Part shown: positions 35,844-47,848 of the stretch, one piece after another | How the letters are laid out: every line of letters starts with the position of its first letter | How positions within the stretch are numbered: position 1 is the stretch's first letter | Assembly: GCF_000383875.1 (NCBI RefSeq) | Contig: NZ_KB912881.1 | Span: 41,738 to 105,737 of the forward strand | Direction of reading: 5' to 3' | DNA: 64,000 nucleotides | From: Caldibacillus debilis DSM 16016 | GTDB taxonomy: Bacteria; Bacillota; Bacilli; Bacillales; Caldibacillaceae | Notes under the pieces: model-generated | What the model was told of the DNA's origin: nothing | Database searches by the model: none | What the model saw: the letters and a program-made list of their open reading frames with translations, nothing else | Position numbers and translations under genes: made by a program

Positions 35844-38800
35844 CAAATATTCCGCCGGTATTGGCCGCCGACCTCGTACAGGGCTTTCGTAATCTGGCCG
35901 AGGCTGGCCACCTTCACCGTCTCCATCAGCTCGGCGAAAATGTTTCCGCCGCTTCTGGCCGTCTCCTTCAGCCGTTCCAGGGCCGCTTCTGCTTCCCCCT
36001 TATGTTTTTCCTGGAATTCCCGCAAATTTTTAATCTGCAAATCCTTTTCTTCCTTCGTCGCCCGGGCGAGCGGCAATTCGTCCAGCTCTTCCTCGGCCTC
36101 CCGGTTCGGGTTCAAAAAGGTATTCACCCCGATGATCGGCAGCTCCCCGGAATGCTTCTTCGTTTCGTACAGCATCGATTCGTCCTGGATTTTCCCGCGC
36201 TGGTACTGGCTTTCCATCGCGCCCAAAACGCCGCCGCGGTCGTTGATCCGCTCGAATTCCATCAGCACCGCTTCCTCGACGAGATCCGTCAATTCTTCTA
36301 TGATAAAGGATCCTTGCAGCGGGTTTTCGTTTTTGGCGAGGCCGTATTCCTTCGTGATGATCAGTTGGATGGCCATCGCCCGGCGCACCGATTCCTCCGT
36401 CGGCGTCGTGATCGCCTCGTCGTAGGCGTTCGTATGCAGGGAATTGCAGTTATCGTAAATGGCCATCAGCGCCTGCAGCGTCGTCCGGATGTCGTTGAAG
36501 TCGATCTCCTGGGCATGCAGGGAACGTCCCGAGGTCTGAATATGGTATTTCAACTTCTGGCTCCGCTCGTTCGCCCCGTATTTTTCCTTCATGACGATGG
36601 CCCAAATCCTCCTGGCGACCCGGCCGATGACGCTGTATTCCGGATCGAGGCCGTTGGAAAAGAAGAAGGACAGGTTCGGCGCGAAATCGTCCACATGCAT
36701 CCCGCGGCTCAAATAATACTCCACATAGGTGAATCCGTTGGCCAGGGTGAAGGCGAGCTGGGTGATCGGGTTCGCGCCCGCCTCGGCGATATGGTAGCCG
36801 GAGATGGAAACGGAATAATAGTTCTTCACTTTGTGATCGATGAAATACTGCTGAATGTCGCCCATCATCCTTAAGGCGAACTCCGTGGAAAAAATGCACG
36901 TGTTCTGCCCCTGATCCTCCTTCAAGATATCGGCCTGGACCGTCCCCCGGACCGTCGACAGGGTCCTCGCCTTCACTTCCTCGTATTCTTCCTCCGTCAG
37001 CTTCCGGCCCAATTCCTTTTCCCTCTTTTCCACCTGCTGGTCGATGGCCGTATTCATGAACATGGCGAGCAGAATGGGAGCCGGCCCGTTGATCGTCATG
37101 GAAACGGAGGTCAGCGGATCGCACAAATCGAAGCCGGCGTACAATTTTTTCATGTCGTCCAGGGTGCAAACGCTTACGCCGCTCTCCCCGATTTTCCCGT
37201 AAATGTCCGGCCGGGTGTCGGGATCTTCCCCGTACAGGGTGACCGAATCGAAGGCGGTGGAAAGGCGTTTCGCCCGGTCGTCCTTGCACAGGTAATGGAA
37301 CCGGCGGTTCGTCCGTTCCGGCGTCCCTTCCCCGGCAAATTGCCGCTTCGGGTCCTCCTCCTTCCGCTTGAAGGGGAAAACCCCGGCGGTATAGGGGAAA
37401 GCCCCCGGCACATTTTCTTTATAGACCCAGCGCAAAATTTCCCCGTAATCCTTAAACTTCGGCAGGGCCACCTTCGGGATGAAAAGCCCGGAGAGGGTTT
37501 CGCTCTTCAATTCGGTGACGATCTCCCGGCCGCGGATTTGGGTGACGAACCGGTCGCCGTTGTATTTTTCTTTCAAATCCTCCCAGTTTTCCAAGATCCG
37601 CTTCGATTCCGGAGACAGCTTTTCCTCCGTCTCCTTCCGCATCTTTTCCAGTTCTTCGATGACGAGGGGATTCGTCTTCCTTTCCCTGGCCAGGGCCAGC
37701 GCCCCTTCGATTTGGAACAGCCGGCGGGCGATCCGTACCTGCTCCTCCGCCCTTTTATGGTAATTCCGGACCGTGTCGGCGATCTCCCGCAAATAATAAC
37801 GGCGGTTCGGGGGAATGATCACATGCCGGTTCCGGACATCCTCATTTCCGGAGTAACGGGTTTTGTAGCTCGTGCCGAAGGTTTCATTGATCTTGTCCAC
37901 CAGCGCCTTGAACAAGTTGTTCACGCCCGGGTCGTTGAATTGGCTGGCGATCGTTCCGTAAACCGGCATTTCTTCGTAGCTCCGGCCGAACAGGCCGCGG
38001 CTTCGTTGATATTGCTTCTGCACAAGGCGTTTCGCGTCCTCGGAACCCGTCCGGTCAAATTTGTTGATGACGACAAAATCGGCATAATCGATCATGTCGA
38101 TCTTTTCCAGCTGGGACGGCGCGCCGAACTCGCTGGTCATCACATACAGGGAAATGTCGCTGATCGCAGCGATTTCCGCGTCCCCTTGGCCGATGCCGCT
38201 CGTCTCGACGATGATCAAATCAAAATCCGCCGCTTTGACGATCGACAGGGCGTCCTTGATCGCCAAAGAAAGTTCGCTCCGCGACTTTCTCGTGGCCAGG
38301 CTGCGCATGTAAACCCGGGGATTGAAAATGGCGTTCATGCGGATCCGGTCCCCGAGCAGCGCCCCGCCGGTCTTTTGTTTCGTCGGGTCAACGGAGAGAA
38401 TGGCGATCTTCATAGCTTGGATTTCATTGAGGAACCGGCGGACGAGTTCGTCCGTCAAAGAGCTTTTTCCCGCTCCCCCGGTGCCGGTAATGCCGAGCAC
38501 CGGAATCTTTTTTTCCATGCGTTTGATTTCCTGCAAAACCGCCGGCGTCTCCCCCGGCTCCTTCCCGGTTTCCAGCTCGGCCAAGGTGATCAGTCTGGCG
38601 ATCACCCGCGGGTCGCCCCTTTTCAATTCCTCCGGCCGGAAGGAAATTTTTCCGGAGACCGTCGGGAAATCGCATTTTTCCAGCATGTAATTGATCATGC
38701 CTTGCAGCCCCATCTTCCTCCCGTCATCGGGGGAAAAAATCTTTTCGATGCCGTATTCTTCCAGCTCGCGGATCTCCCTCGGGATGATCACGCCGCCGCC

Positions 38801-39127
38801 GCCGCCGAAAATCTTGATGTGGGAAGCGCCCTTTTCCCGGAGCAGATCGTACATGTATTTGAAAAATTCCATATGCCCGCCTTGATAGGATGAAACGGCG
38901 ATGCCCTGCACATCTTCCTGGATGGCGGCGCTGACGATTTCCTCCACGGAACGGTTATGACCGAGGTGGATCACCTCCGCTCCGCTCGCCTGGAGGATGC
39001 GCCTCATGATGTTGATCGCCGCGTCATGGCCGTCAAAAAGGCTTGAAGCGGTCACGAAACGGACCGGATGTTTCGGTTTGTAAACCTCCGGCTGATGATC
39101 TTCCGTTTTATAAGCCTCCGTTGCCAT
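35843..39127 (-). CDS. icmF: Fused isobutyryl-CoA mutase IcmF
   Basis: 1094-residue adenosylcobalamin-dependent mutase interconverting isobutyryl-CoA and n-butyryl-CoA. Domain order: B12-binding domain (about 20-155) with the axial-ligand motif DGHDAA (His34); MeaI-like G-protein chaperone (about 205-420) with P-loop GTGGAGKS at 215-222 and NKFD; then the large substrate-binding barrel, including [11 protein letters not shown], whose Phe is in the position associated with isobutyryl-CoA preference. Start ATG 39127 behind GGAGGAGAAAGCG. It is the last gene of a cluster for short-chain acyl-CoA catabolism; isovaleryl/pivalyl-CoA side activity is possible. Confidence 0.95.
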   Translation of the reverse strand: MATEAYKTEDHQPEVYKPKHPVRFVTASSLFDGHDAAINIMRRILQASGAEVIHLGHNRSVEEIVSAAIQEDVQGIAVSSYQGGHMEFFKYMYDLLREKGASHIKIFGGGGGVIIPREIRELEEYGIEKIFSPDDGRKMGLQGMINYMLEKCDFPTVSGKISFRPEELKRGDPRVIARLITLAELETGKEPGETPAVLQEIKRMEKKIPVLGITGTGGAGKSSLTDELVRRFLNEIQAMKIAILSVDPTKQKTGGALLGDRIRMNAIFNPRVYMRSLATRKSRSELSLAIKDALSIVKAADFDLIIVETSGIGQGDAEIAAISDISLYVMTSEFGAPSQLEKIDMIDYADFVVINKFDRTGSEDAKRLVQKQYQRSRGLFGRSYEEMPVYGTIASQFNDPGVNNLFKALVDKINETFGTSYKTRYSGNEDVRNRHVIIPPNRRYYLREIADTVRNYHKRAEEQVRIARRLFQIEGALALARERKTNPLVIEELEKMRKETEEKLSPESKRILENWEDLKEKYNGDRFVTQIRGREIVTELKSETLSGLFIPKVALPKFKDYGEILRWVYKENVPGAFPYTAGVFPFKRKEEDPKRQFAGEGTPERTNRRFHYLCKDDRAKRLSTAFDSVTLYGEDPDTRPDIYGKIGESGVSVCTLDDMKKLYAGFDLCDPLTSVSMTINGPAPILLAMFMNTAIDQQVEKREKELGRKLTEEEYEEVKARTLSTVRGTVQADILKEDQGQNTCIFSTEFALRMMGDIQQYFIDHKVKNYYSVSISGYHIAEAGANPITQLAFTLANGFTYVEYYLSRGMHVDDFAPNLSFFFSNGLDPEYSVIGRVARRIWAIVMKEKYGANERSQKLKYHIQTSGRSLHAQEIDFNDIRTTLQALMAIYDNCNSLHTNAYDEAITTPTEESVRRAMAIQLIITKEYGLAKNENPLQGSFIIEELTDLVEEAVLMEFERINDRGGVLGAMESQYQRGKIQDESMLYETKKHSGELPIIGVNTFLNPNREAEEELDELPLARATKEEKDLQIKNLREFQEKHKGEAEAALERLKETARSGGNIFAELMETVKVASLGQITKALYEVGGQYRRNI

Positions 39128-39283
39128 CGCTTTCTCCTCCCCTTTGTCCGTCGTCGGTCGCGATTCCGTTTTTTCCGGATTTGCCGGTGATCCCGGCTTT
39201 TCGCTTCCCCTTTGTAATGGAAAAATACCCCTTTGTCTGACCTTTTGGAAGCGGGTCCGACGGGAAGCCAAAAACCTCCTTAA

Positions 39284-39371
39284 GACCCGCAATTTGCAGT
39301 CCGGATCCGATCGGGCCAGCCCGTTTTTGCTTGCTCACCGCTTATGACCCGCAATTTACCAGTCCGGATCC
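39284..39371. repeat. Imperfect direct repeat between icmF and the TetR gene
   Basis: GACCCGCAATTT followed by GCAGTCCGGATCC (39284-39308) recurs as GACCCGCAATTT ACCAGTCCGGATCC (39346-39371), 62 bp apart. Function unknown. Confidence 0.6.
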
Positions 39372-39555
39372 CTTGGAAACGGTTCGATCCGGTGGAAACC
39401 CCGTGCCCCTTCCTTTGCCTTCCCCGCGGAAATCCCATGACCCGGCGGAAGGTTTTTTTCATGGTTTTCGGCGTTCATCCCTTGATCCGGCGGACGGGTT
39501 TTAGCCGCCGCAAGATTCCGGAAAAGGGACGTGCCCTCCTTTCCCCGCAGGCGCC

Positions 39556-40209
39556 TTACCCCTTTTTCGGCGGATCCGGGCACAGGGCGTTGAGCAAAAA
39601 ACGGGTTTGCAGCTCGGTGTATTCCTCCAACGTATATTGCTTTCTTAACGCCCAGCGGCGGAAGGCCCACATCTGCCCTTGGACGACGATGTTATGGGCG
39701 GCAAGCCGCACGGCCGGTTCCGGGACGTCCAATCCTTCACTCCGGACGAAGGCGCGGATCATGTCGACGAAAATCTCCACCATCTCCAGCTCTTTGTTCA
39801 GCACATGGGGCAGGGCTTCCTTCGACAAGGATTTCGCCTCCTGGTACATGACCAGGACCTCGTCCTGCATTTCATCCATGATCTTGAAATAAGCGGCGAT
39901 CCCCTTTTTTAACGTTTCCGCGGTCACCCGCCGATACTGCAGCCGCCCGCGGAGCCGCCATTGCACCTCATCGTAAATCTGGTCGCAAACGAGGTACAAA
40001 ATGTCCTCCTTTTTCCGGATGTATTCATAGAGGGTACCGATGCTGAAACCGGAGGCATGGGCGATCTCCCGCGTCGTCGCCCGGTGGAATCCCTTTTCTT
40101 TGAACAGGGATACGGCCCCCTTGATCATTTGTTCCCTTCGGATCCGGATCAATTCTTCGTTTTTCACCGTAGCCTGGACTTCCTGTTTATTCGGCAAAGA
40201 CAGCACCAA
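39556..40209 (-). CDS. TetR family transcriptional regulator of the acyl-CoA cluster (FadR-like)
   Basis: 217-residue regulator. An N-terminal helix-turn-helix (about 24-70) reads GAVSLFKEKGFHRATTREIAHASGFSIGTLYEYIRKKEDIL; the C-terminal part is a helical ligand domain. Placement between acdA and icmF, all on one strand, suggests it represses the cluster and is released by an acyl-CoA, like Bacillus FadR. Two matching palindromes upstream of thl and of the fadF-like gene are candidate operators. Start is ambiguous (TTG 40209, GTG 40206 or TTG 40194). Confidence 0.85.
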   Translation of the reverse strand: MVLSLPNKQEVQATVKNEELIRIRREQMIKGAVSLFKEKGFHRATTREIAHASGFSIGTLYEYIRKKEDILYLVCDQIYDEVQWRLRGRLQYRRVTAETLKKGIAAYFKIMDEMQDEVLVMYQEAKSLSKEALPHVLNKELEMVEIFVDMIRAFVRSEGLDVPEPAVRLAAHNIVVQGQMWAFRRWALRKQYTLEEYTELQTRFLLNALCPDPPKKG

Positions 40210-40246
40210 CCTTCTCTAAAAATCGCTTGTTCCCGCCGCCGGCCCG

Positions 40247-41380
40247 TCACAGCATTCTGGAAATGACGAGCCGCTGGATTTCCTGGGTTCCTTCGTAGAT
40301 CTGGGTGATCTTCGCGTCGCGCATGAAGCGCTCCACCGGGTACTCCTTCGTATAGCCGTAGCCGCCGAAGATCTGCACCGCTTCCGTCGTCACTTTCATC
40401 GCCGTATCGCCGGCGAACAATTTGGCCATGGCGGAAGCCTTTCCGTAGGGCAGGCCGTTGGATTCGAGCCAGGCCGCCTGGTAGGTCAACAAGCGGGCCG
40501 CTTCCACCGCGGTGGCCATGTCCGCCAGTTTGAAGGAGATCCCTTGATTGGCGATGATCGGCTTTCCGAATTGATGCCGTTCCTTCGCGTAGGCGACCGC
40601 CGCGTCCAAGGCCCCCTGGGCGATGCCCACCGCCTGGGCGGCGATGCCGTTTCTTCCCCCGTCCAAGGTCATCATGGCGATTTTGAAGCCTTGCCCTTCT
40701 TCCCCCAGCAAATTTTCCGCGGGAACGATGCAGTCTTCGAAAATGATTTCCGTCGTCGGCGAGGAACGGATGCCGAGCTTGCTTTCCTTTTTCCCGACCT
40801 TAAAACCGGGAAAATCCTTCTCCACGATGAAGGCGCTGACCCCCTTGTGCTTCCGCTCCGGATCGGTCAGGGCGAAGACGATGTAAATCTCGGCGACGCC
40901 GCCGTTGGTGATAAAAATCTTCGAACCGTTTAATACGTAATGATCCCCCTCTTTTTTCGCCGTCGTTTTCATGGCGCCGGCATCGGATCCGGAACCGGAT
41001 TCCGTGAGGCAATAGGCCCCGATCTTCTTCCCTTGGGCGAGCGGCTTCAAATATTTTTGCTTCTGTTCCTCCGTGCCGAATTTATAAATCGGCCAGCTGG
41101 CGAGGGACAGATGGGCGGACAGGGTGACCCCCGTCGACGCGCAAACCCTCGACAGCTCTTCCACCGCGATGACGTAGGCCAAAAAGTCGCTGCCGATGCC
41201 GCCGTATTCTTCCGGCCAAGGGATCCCGGTCAATCCGAGTTCGGCCATCTGCTCGAAGATCCCCCGGTCGAACCGTTCTTCCTCGTCCCTTTCCGCCGCG
41301 CTCGGCGCCACTTCCTTTTCGGCAAAATCCCGGACCATTTTCCGGATCATTTCATGTTCTTCCGATAAACGAAAATCCAT
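40247..41380 (-). CDS. acdA: Acyl-CoA dehydrogenase (AcdA type)
   Basis: 377-residue FAD enzyme oxidising acyl-CoA to trans-2-enoyl-CoA. Signature motifs: [15 protein letters not shown] in the beta domain, [18 protein letters not shown], and the C-terminal [23 protein letters not shown] followed by the catalytic Glu in [11 protein letters not shown]. Paired with a second dehydrogenase 22 bp upstream; the two may differ in chain length or branching preference. Electrons probably pass through ETF to the fadF-like membrane protein. Confidence 0.93.
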   Translation of the reverse strand: MDFRLSEEHEMIRKMVRDFAEKEVAPSAAERDEEERFDRGIFEQMAELGLTGIPWPEEYGGIGSDFLAYVIAVEELSRVCASTGVTLSAHLSLASWPIYKFGTEEQKQKYLKPLAQGKKIGAYCLTESGSGSDAGAMKTTAKKEGDHYVLNGSKIFITNGGVAEIYIVFALTDPERKHKGVSAFIVEKDFPGFKVGKKESKLGIRSSPTTEIIFEDCIVPAENLLGEEGQGFKIAMMTLDGGRNGIAAQAVGIAQGALDAAVAYAKERHQFGKPIIANQGISFKLADMATAVEAARLLTYQAAWLESNGLPYGKASAMAKLFAGDTAMKVTTEAVQIFGGYGYTKEYPVERFMRDAKITQIYEGTQEIQRLVISRML

Positions 41381-41402
41381 GGTTTTTCCTCCGTATCCCG
41401 AT

Positions 41403-42545
41403 TTATTTTCCCTTCATCAGCCATTTGGTGATGACGTTCCGTTGGATTTCGCTCGTACCTTCGTAAATTTCCGTCACCTTGGCGTCGCGGAAATAGCGCT
41501 CCGCCGGATAATCCTTCGTGTAGCCGTACCCGCCGAAAATCTGCACCGCCTCCGTCGCCGTTTCCACCGCCGTTTGGGAAGCGAAGAGTTTCGCCATCGA
41601 CGCTTCCTTGACGCAGGGGAGTCCCTCGGCATACAGATTGGCCGCCCGGTAAACGAGCAATCTCGCCGCTTCGATTTTCGTCTCCATGTCCGCCAGTTTG
41701 AAGGCGATCCCCTGCTGGGCGGCGATCGGCCTGCCGAATTGATGCCGTGTTTTGGCATAGGCGGCCGCCTTTTCAAAGGCGGCTTCGGCGATGCCCAAAG
41801 CTTGGGCAGCGATCCCGATGCGTCCGGCATTCAAATTCGCCATGGCGATCCGAAACCCTTCCCCTTCGTCGCCCAGCCGGTTCGCGGCGGGCACTTTCAT
41901 GTTTTCGAAGATCAAAGAAACGGTGCGGGATCCGTTCAGGCCCATTTTTTTCTCGTCCTTTCCGACGATGAAGCCCGGCGTCCCCTTTTCCACGATAAAG
42001 GCGGTGATTCCGTCCTTGCCGAGCCCGGGATCGGTTTTCGCGAACAGGATGTAAAGATCCGCTTCGCCGCCGTTGGTGATGAATATTTTTCCGCCGTTGA
42101 TCACGTAATGATCCCCGTCCCGCACCGCCCGGGTCCGGATCGCCTTGGCGTCGGATCCGGCGTTCGCTTCGGTCAGGCAAAAGGCGGCCAAATATTCGCC
42201 GCGGGCCAATTTCGGGACGTATTTTTGCCTTTGTTCTTCCGTGCCGAAGGCCAAGATCGGATACGTGCCGACGGACGTATGCACGGACAAAATGACCCCG
42301 AGGGCGGCGCTCACCTTGGAGATTTCATGAATCGCCAGGATATAGGAGATGAAATCCATCCCTGCGCCGCCGTATTTTTCCGGGATCGGGATCCCCATCA
42401 GGCCGAGGGAACCCATCTTGCGCAAAACTTCCCGGGGAAAGGCGCCCTTTTCCATTTCCGGGACGAAGGGGACGATTTCCTTTTCGGCAAATTCCCGGAC
42501 CATCCTTTGCAGCATCCGCTGTTCTTCCGTAAAGTTCAAATTCAT
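41403..42545 (-). CDS. Acyl-CoA dehydrogenase (MmgC-like)
   Basis: 380-residue paralogue of the downstream dehydrogenase, with [47 protein letters not shown] and the catalytic Glu in [15 protein letters not shown]. The short-chain type with thl and hbd neighbours resembles mmgC of B. subtilis. Expected to oxidise butyryl-CoA or isobutyryl-CoA, but the substrate is not readable from motifs. Starts ATG 42545. Confidence 0.92.
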   Translation of the reverse strand: MNLNFTEEQRMLQRMVREFAEKEIVPFVPEMEKGAFPREVLRKMGSLGLMGIPIPEKYGGAGMDFISYILAIHEISKVSAALGVILSVHTSVGTYPILAFGTEEQRQKYVPKLARGEYLAAFCLTEANAGSDAKAIRTRAVRDGDHYVINGGKIFITNGGEADLYILFAKTDPGLGKDGITAFIVEKGTPGFIVGKDEKKMGLNGSRTVSLIFENMKVPAANRLGDEGEGFRIAMANLNAGRIGIAAQALGIAEAAFEKAAAYAKTRHQFGRPIAAQQGIAFKLADMETKIEAARLLVYRAANLYAEGLPCVKEASMAKLFASQTAVETATEAVQIFGGYGYTKDYPAERYFRDAKVTEIYEGTSEIQRNVITKWLMKGK

Positions 42546-42591
42546 CCTCTCACCCCAAAGCGGTTTCCTTCCCGATTTTCCGGCACCGGCC

Positions 42592-42745
42592 CGTTCCTTC
42601 GACGATATTGGGAAACGTCCGGCATTCCTGAGCAGGGAACGATGACGATCCCGGCCGTTCCTTCCATTCTATTGGCTAAAGCCAAGTTCGGCGGTTTCTT
42701 TTTCATCTCGGGTCGAAACCGTTCCTTCAATGATACTGGTAAAAG
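42592..42745. repeat. Three copies of a 26-bp motif with a 64-bp period at the end of hbd
   Basis: Related 26-mers beginning CGTTCCTTC start at 42592, 42656 and 42720, exactly 64 bp apart. The third copy covers the last codons and stop of hbd; the other two are in the spacer before the dehydrogenase gene. Confidence 0.7.
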
Positions 42746-43578
42746 CCCCTTCCCGTCTTTCTCCCCAGCCATCCGGCCTTGACGTACTTCCGAAGCAGCG
42801 GGCAGGGCCGGTATTTGTCGTCGCCGAGTCCCTCATGGAGGGTTTCCATGATCGAGAGGCAGGTGTCGAGGCCGATGAAATCCGCCAGTTCCAGCGGCCC
42901 CATCGGATGGTTCATCCCCAGCTTCATGATTTCGTCGATCGCCTCTTTCTCCGCCACCCCTTCATACAGGGCGTACACGGCTTCATTGATCATCGGCATG
43001 AGGATCCGGTTGGAAATGAAACCGGGAAAGTCATTGACTTCGACGGGCGTCTTCCCGAGCCGCACCGCCACCTCTTTGACCGCGGCAAAGGTCTCCTCCG
43101 CCGTCGCCAAGCCGCGGATGATTTCCACCAGCTTCATGACCGGCACCGGATTCATGAAATGCATCCCGATCACCTTTTCCGGCCGCTTCGTGGCCGCGGC
43201 AATTTCCGTGATCGGCAAGGAGGAGGTGTTCGTGGCCAAAATCGCATGGTCCGGCGCGGCCTCGGCGAGGGTTTTGAAAATGGACGTTTTCACTTGCATA
43301 TTTTCCGTCGCCGCTTCAATGACCAGGTCGCAATGTTTCGCATCGGCCAAATCCCCGGTTCTTCTGATCCGCCCGAGGACCGCCCGCATCTCTTCTCCGG
43401 TCATTCTTCCTTTCTCCACTTGCCGGGACAAATTTCCCTCGATCGTTTGGATCCCCCTATCCAGTGCCTCGTCGGATACGTCGTGCAAATATACCGTAAA
43501 ACCGGCTTGGGCGCAGACTTGGGCGATGCCGGATCCCATCTGCCCGCTTCCGACCACCATGACGTTTTTGATCTCCAT
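42727..43578 (-). CDS. hbd: 3-hydroxybutyryl-CoA dehydrogenase
   Basis: 283-residue NAD(P)-dependent dehydrogenase (MmgB type) between 3-hydroxyacyl-CoA and acetoacyl-CoA. Rossmann fold [20 protein letters not shown] at the N-terminus; catalytic [17 protein letters not shown]-terminal domain with [23 protein letters not shown] and [22 protein letters not shown]. Starts ATG 43578, 19 bp after thl. The 3' end carries one copy of a 64-bp-period repeat. Confidence 0.95.
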   Translation of the reverse strand: MEIKNVMVVGSGQMGSGIAQVCAQAGFTVYLHDVSDEALDRGIQTIEGNLSRQVEKGRMTGEEMRAVLGRIRRTGDLADAKHCDLVIEAATENMQVKTSIFKTLAEAAPDHAILATNTSSLPITEIAAATKRPEKVIGMHFMNPVPVMKLVEIIRGLATAEETFAAVKEVAVRLGKTPVEVNDFPGFISNRILMPMINEAVYALYEGVAEKEAIDEIMKLGMNHPMGPLELADFIGLDTCLSIMETLHEGLGDDKYRPCPLLRKYVKAGWLGRKTGRGFYQYH

Positions 43579-43596
43579 CCGCCTATCCCCCCGTCC

Positions 43597-44784
<1,188 letters not shown>

Positions 44785-44931
44785 TCTCCCAATCCCCTTT
44801 CCAAGGCATGATGGCAAAGACTCCCGGTTTTCCTGCAACCGGGGCAAATCCGGTAAGGCAAGAAACACTGCCGGGTTTGCTGCCCGCCCGGTCCCCCGGA
44901 AAACCGGCAAAAACCGCAACCCCTGACCGTT

Positions 44932-44954
44932 GATCGACTGAGCGCTCACTCAAT
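44932..44954 (-). promoter_or_regulatory. Candidate TetR/FadR operator upstream of the thiolase operon
   Basis: Minus strand reads ATTGAGTGA GCGC TCAGTCGATC, an imperfect palindrome with TGANTGA half-sites. It strongly resembles 50842-50866 upstream of the fadF-like gene and the Bacillus FadR pattern (TGAATGA with TCATTCA). It lies within the transcribed leader. Confidence 0.6.
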
Positions 44955-44967
44955 TTTTTCATACAAG

Positions 44968-44990
44968 AAAAGGGACAAATTCTGTCCCTT
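44968..44990 (-). other. Inverted repeat in the thiolase operon leader
   Basis: AAGGGACA/TGTCCCTT form a perfect 8-bp stem with a 5-nt loop, between the promoter and operator. On the minus strand it is followed only by TTTTC, so it could be a weak attenuator or another protein site. Confidence 0.4.
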
Positions 44991-45009
44991 CCTGGAGTGA
45001 TCTACTTTA

Positions 45010-45037
45010 ATCTTACCCGATAAGCGGGAAATGTCAA
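45010..45037 (-). promoter_or_regulatory. Promoter of the thiolase operon
   Basis: A perfect TTGACA (45032-45037) and TAAGAT (45010-45015) are 16 bp apart on the minus strand, in the divergent region with adhT. The leader to the thiolase start is about 220 nt. Confidence 0.6.
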
Positions 45038-45262
45038 CGCTTTCATTTTCGGTCGTGCGAAGGCTGAATCCGGCTCCGGAAGGGAACTCGGGAAAGGATG
45101 GACGCCAGGGGCAGTATTGTTGAATTGTGCTGTGATGTCCCGGCGGCCTTGAAAAAATCGATCCGGCGGGAACCCCGCCTGCGGCCCTTTCCCATGGAGG
45201 AGTGCCCCATATTCAAAAAAAATTCAAGATTTACGATTATTGGAAAGAATGATGTACATAGT

Positions 45263-45280
45263 TTGTGAAATGTTGAACAA
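45263..45280 (+). promoter_or_regulatory. Candidate Rex box overlapping the adhT promoter
   Basis: The 18-mer TTGTGAAATGTTGAACAA has a perfect TTGTGAA half-site and a second half with two mismatches (TTCAACA... read as TTGTTCA on the other strand). It overlaps the -35. Rex controls fermentative alcohol dehydrogenases in Firmicutes in response to NADH. Confidence 0.4.
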
Positions 45281-45301
45281 TCACATTTTTCGAGTTATAA
45301 T
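45273..45301 (+). promoter_or_regulatory. Promoter of adhT
   Basis: TTGAAC (45273-45278) and a perfect TATAAT (45296-45301) are 17 bp apart, 38 bp before the adhT start. Confidence 0.75.
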
Positions 45302-45339
45302 GAGCTTGGCTTGATTATCCCGCAAAGGAGGAATACAGA

Positions 45340-46356
45340 ATGAGGGCAGCCGTAGTGAGCCCGGACAAAGACAAACTTGTTGAGGTGAAAGATGTCACTT
45401 TGCGCCCGCTGCAATACGGGGAAGCACTGGTCGATATCGAGTATTGCGGCGTCTGCCATACGGATCTCCATGTGGCCAAGGGTGACTTCGGACATGTTCC
45501 CGGGCGGATTCTCGGCCACGAAGGTGTCGGGGTCGTACGGGAAATCGCCGACGGGGTAACCAGCTTAAAGGTCGGCGACCGGGTCAGCATCGCCTGGTTC
45601 TACGAAGGATGCGGACATTGCGAATATTGCGTGACCGGAAATGAAACGTATTGCCGGAGCGTCAAAAACGCCGGTTACACGGTGGACGGCGCGATGGCCG
45701 AACAATGCATCGTCAAGGCCGATTATGCGGTCAAAGTCCCCGACGGACTGGATCCGAAAAAAGCGACGAGCATTACCTGCGCCGGTGTCACCACCTATAA
45801 AGCCATCAAAGTCTCCGATATCAAACCCGGGCAATGGATCGTCATCTATGGCGTCGGCGGTCTCGGCAACTTGGGGGTGCAATATGCGAAAAACGTGTTC
45901 AACGCCAAAGTGATCGCCGTCGACATCAACGATGAAAAATTGCGCCTGGCCAAGGAAGTCGGAGCCGATTTCACGTTCAATTCCTTAAAAGGCGATCCGG
46001 CGCAATGGATTCAAGAAGAATTCGGGGGTGCCCATGCCGCCGTTGTAACTTCCGTTTCCAAAACCGCCTTCAACCAAGCGGTTCATTCCGTCCGTCCGGT
46101 TTCCAAAGTCGTCGGGGTCGGATTGCCGCCGGAAACGATGGATTTGGAAATTGTTAAAACCGTCCTGGACGGCATCCAAGTGATCGGTTCCCTGGTCGGG
46201 ACGAGAAAAGATTTGGAAGAAGCGCTCATGTTTGCCGCCGAAGGCAAAGTCGATCCTGTCGTTCAAACCCGCAAACTGGAAGAAATCCGGGATATCTTCC
46301 GGGAAATGGAAGAAGGAAAGATCCAAGGCCGCATGGTCATCGATATGAAAAAATAA
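45340..46356 (+). CDS. adhT: Zinc-dependent alcohol dehydrogenase (AdhP/AdhT type)
   Basis: 338-residue medium-chain dehydrogenase interconverting ethanol and acetaldehyde with NAD. The catalytic zinc ligands are Cys36 in CGVCHTD and His60-Glu61 in GHEGVG; the structural zinc site is [15 protein letters not shown]; the coenzyme fold is [15 protein letters not shown]. Close to the thermostable AdhT of Geobacillus. ATG 45340 has AAAGGAGGAATACAG upstream. It is monocistronic, with its own promoter and a strong terminator. Confidence 0.95.
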   Translation: MRAAVVSPDKDKLVEVKDVTLRPLQYGEALVDIEYCGVCHTDLHVAKGDFGHVPGRILGHEGVGVVREIADGVTSLKVGDRVSIAWFYEGCGHCEYCVTGNETYCRSVKNAGYTVDGAMAEQCIVKADYAVKVPDGLDPKKATSITCAGVTTYKAIKVSDIKPGQWIVIYGVGGLGNLGVQYAKNVFNAKVIAVDINDEKLRLAKEVGADFTFNSLKGDPAQWIQEEFGGAHAAVVTSVSKTAFNQAVHSVRPVSKVVGVGLPPETMDLEIVKTVLDGIQVIGSLVGTRKDLEEALMFAAEGKVDPVVQTRKLEEIRDIFREMEEGKIQGRMVIDMKK

Positions 46357-46429
46357 CGATGTCTGCCTTGGAGAGGATGTGCGCGAAAGGCGCGCATGAT
46401 CATCGGCATAAAAATACCCCCCTTCCCGA

Positions 46430-46469
46430 GATAACGTTCGTGCGTTTTCGCACGGACGTTATCTTTTTT
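46430..46469 (+). terminator. Terminator of adhT
   Basis: GATAACGTTCGTGCG pairs with CGCACGGACGTTATC through a TTTT loop (one mismatch), followed by six T on the plus strand. It lies 74 bp past the adhT stop and before the convergent traB-like gene. Confidence 0.9.
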
Positions 46470-46636
46470 CGGGTACATAAGGAGGCATCGTTGAACCAAA
46501 ACCGTCCTTCCCCTGCGCCAAACATCCCTGCGCCTTGCCGGTTCCCGGCACGGGGGATTTCGGGACCGCTTCGCCGCTTCACCGGCAGTTTTTCCCGCCT
46601 TGCCGCCATCTGCAAATTTGCCATGGGAGAGACCGG

Positions 46637-47848
46637 TCAAACGTTTTGGAAAAAGAGCCGGACGATATCGACGCCCGCAATGAAAGTGCCGACGGAAGTC
46701 GCGATGTTGGTCAATATCACGATCAGTAAGATCCGGGTCACCTTGTTGTTCCAAAACCCTTTTACGCTCATGATGTCTTCGGCCAAGTTTTCAAAATCCC
46801 TCACGCTCGGCCTGCGGATGAACGCCTGGACGAGCCCGGCAAACCAACCGGAAGCCAGGAGCGGATGCAAAGTCGTCAACGGGGCGGCCACAAATGCCGT
46901 CAAAATCGTGAGGGGATGCCCGAAGGCCGCGGCCGCTCCCGCCGCCGAGAAACTGCCCGTCCACAGAACCCAGCTGAGGGTTTGGTCGACCCCGGCGGAA
47001 GGATTGAGAAAAAAGGTGGCGGCGATCAGGACGACGATCAGCGCCGGAAGCAGCCAACCGAGAAGGTGGAATCTCCTCTTTTTGACCGGAACTTCCTCAA
47101 GTTCCCCCAAATCATGGTCCCTTTCAATTTCCCTGATTACGCCGGGCACGTGGGCCGCGCCCAATACGGCCACGATTTTTTCGCCGGGGGCCGTTTTGAT
47201 TTTTTCCGCCAGGTATTGATCCCGTTCGTCAACAAGGGGTTTCTTCAATTCGGGAAATTGGTCGGCGAATTCCTGGAGGATCGTCTGGATCATGTCCTGC
47301 TCCTTCATTTTTTCCAATTCTTCCTCGGAAATCGTCTCCCGGGAAAAGATGGCGGAAATGACTTGGGCAAGGAGCAGGGATTTCCCTTTCCATCCCACTT
47401 GGTGCCAAATGCGGGAAAAGGTCGTTTGAATGTCCCGGTCGGCCAGCACCAGCCGAGCCCCCGTCTCTTTTGCCGACTCGATCCCCTGGATCATTTCCTG
47501 CCCGGGGCTGATGCCGAATTGCCGGGCCATCCGTTTCTGGAAAGAGGACAAGGCCAGGTTGGCGAAGAGCAGCGCGGCCTTCTTCTCTTTGATCACCTGA
47601 AAAATGTCCATGTCCTTCCAACGGTTTCCTTCGGTGATCGCCTGATAGCGCTGCCGATCCAATTCCACGCAAACGGCATCCGGCCTCTCCCTTTCGATGA
47701 CTTCCTTCACCTGCTCCGCGCTTTGCCTGGAAATATGGGCGGTGCCGATAAGGATGATTTCCTTTCCGTTCCAATGGATTCTCGTCAGATTGTTTTCCGT
47801 CATTGCCTGTTCCTTTGCGTCTTGATCTGGAATACGGGTCTCCGGCAT
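46637..47848 (-). CDS. TraB/PrgY family membrane protein
   Basis: 403-residue protein. The N-terminal domain (about 20-260) has the TraB signatures EIILIGTAHISRQSAEQVKEVI, DAVCVELDRQRY and VAVLGAAHVPGVIREI, with conserved Gly, His and Glu typical of the erythromycin-esterase/TraB fold. The C-terminal 150 residues form four to five membrane helices. Family members include the enterococcal pheromone-shutdown protein; the role in Bacillaceae is unknown, possibly a membrane metalloprotease-like activity. ATG 47848 has AAGGAAAGCC upstream; ATG 47803 is an alternative with AAAGGAACAGGCA. Confidence 0.85.
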   Translation of the reverse strand: MPETRIPDQDAKEQAMTENNLTRIHWNGKEIILIGTAHISRQSAEQVKEVIERERPDAVCVELDRQRYQAITEGNRWKDMDIFQVIKEKKAALLFANLALSSFQKRMARQFGISPGQEMIQGIESAKETGARLVLADRDIQTTFSRIWHQVGWKGKSLLLAQVISAIFSRETISEEELEKMKEQDMIQTILQEFADQFPELKKPLVDERDQYLAEKIKTAPGEKIVAVLGAAHVPGVIREIERDHDLGELEEVPVKKRRFHLLGWLLPALIVVLIAATFFLNPSAGVDQTLSWVLWTGSFSAAGAAAAFGHPLTILTAFVAAPLTTLHPLLASGWFAGLVQAFIRRPSVRDFENLAEDIMSVKGFWNNKVTRILLIVILTNIATSVGTFIAGVDIVRLFFQNV

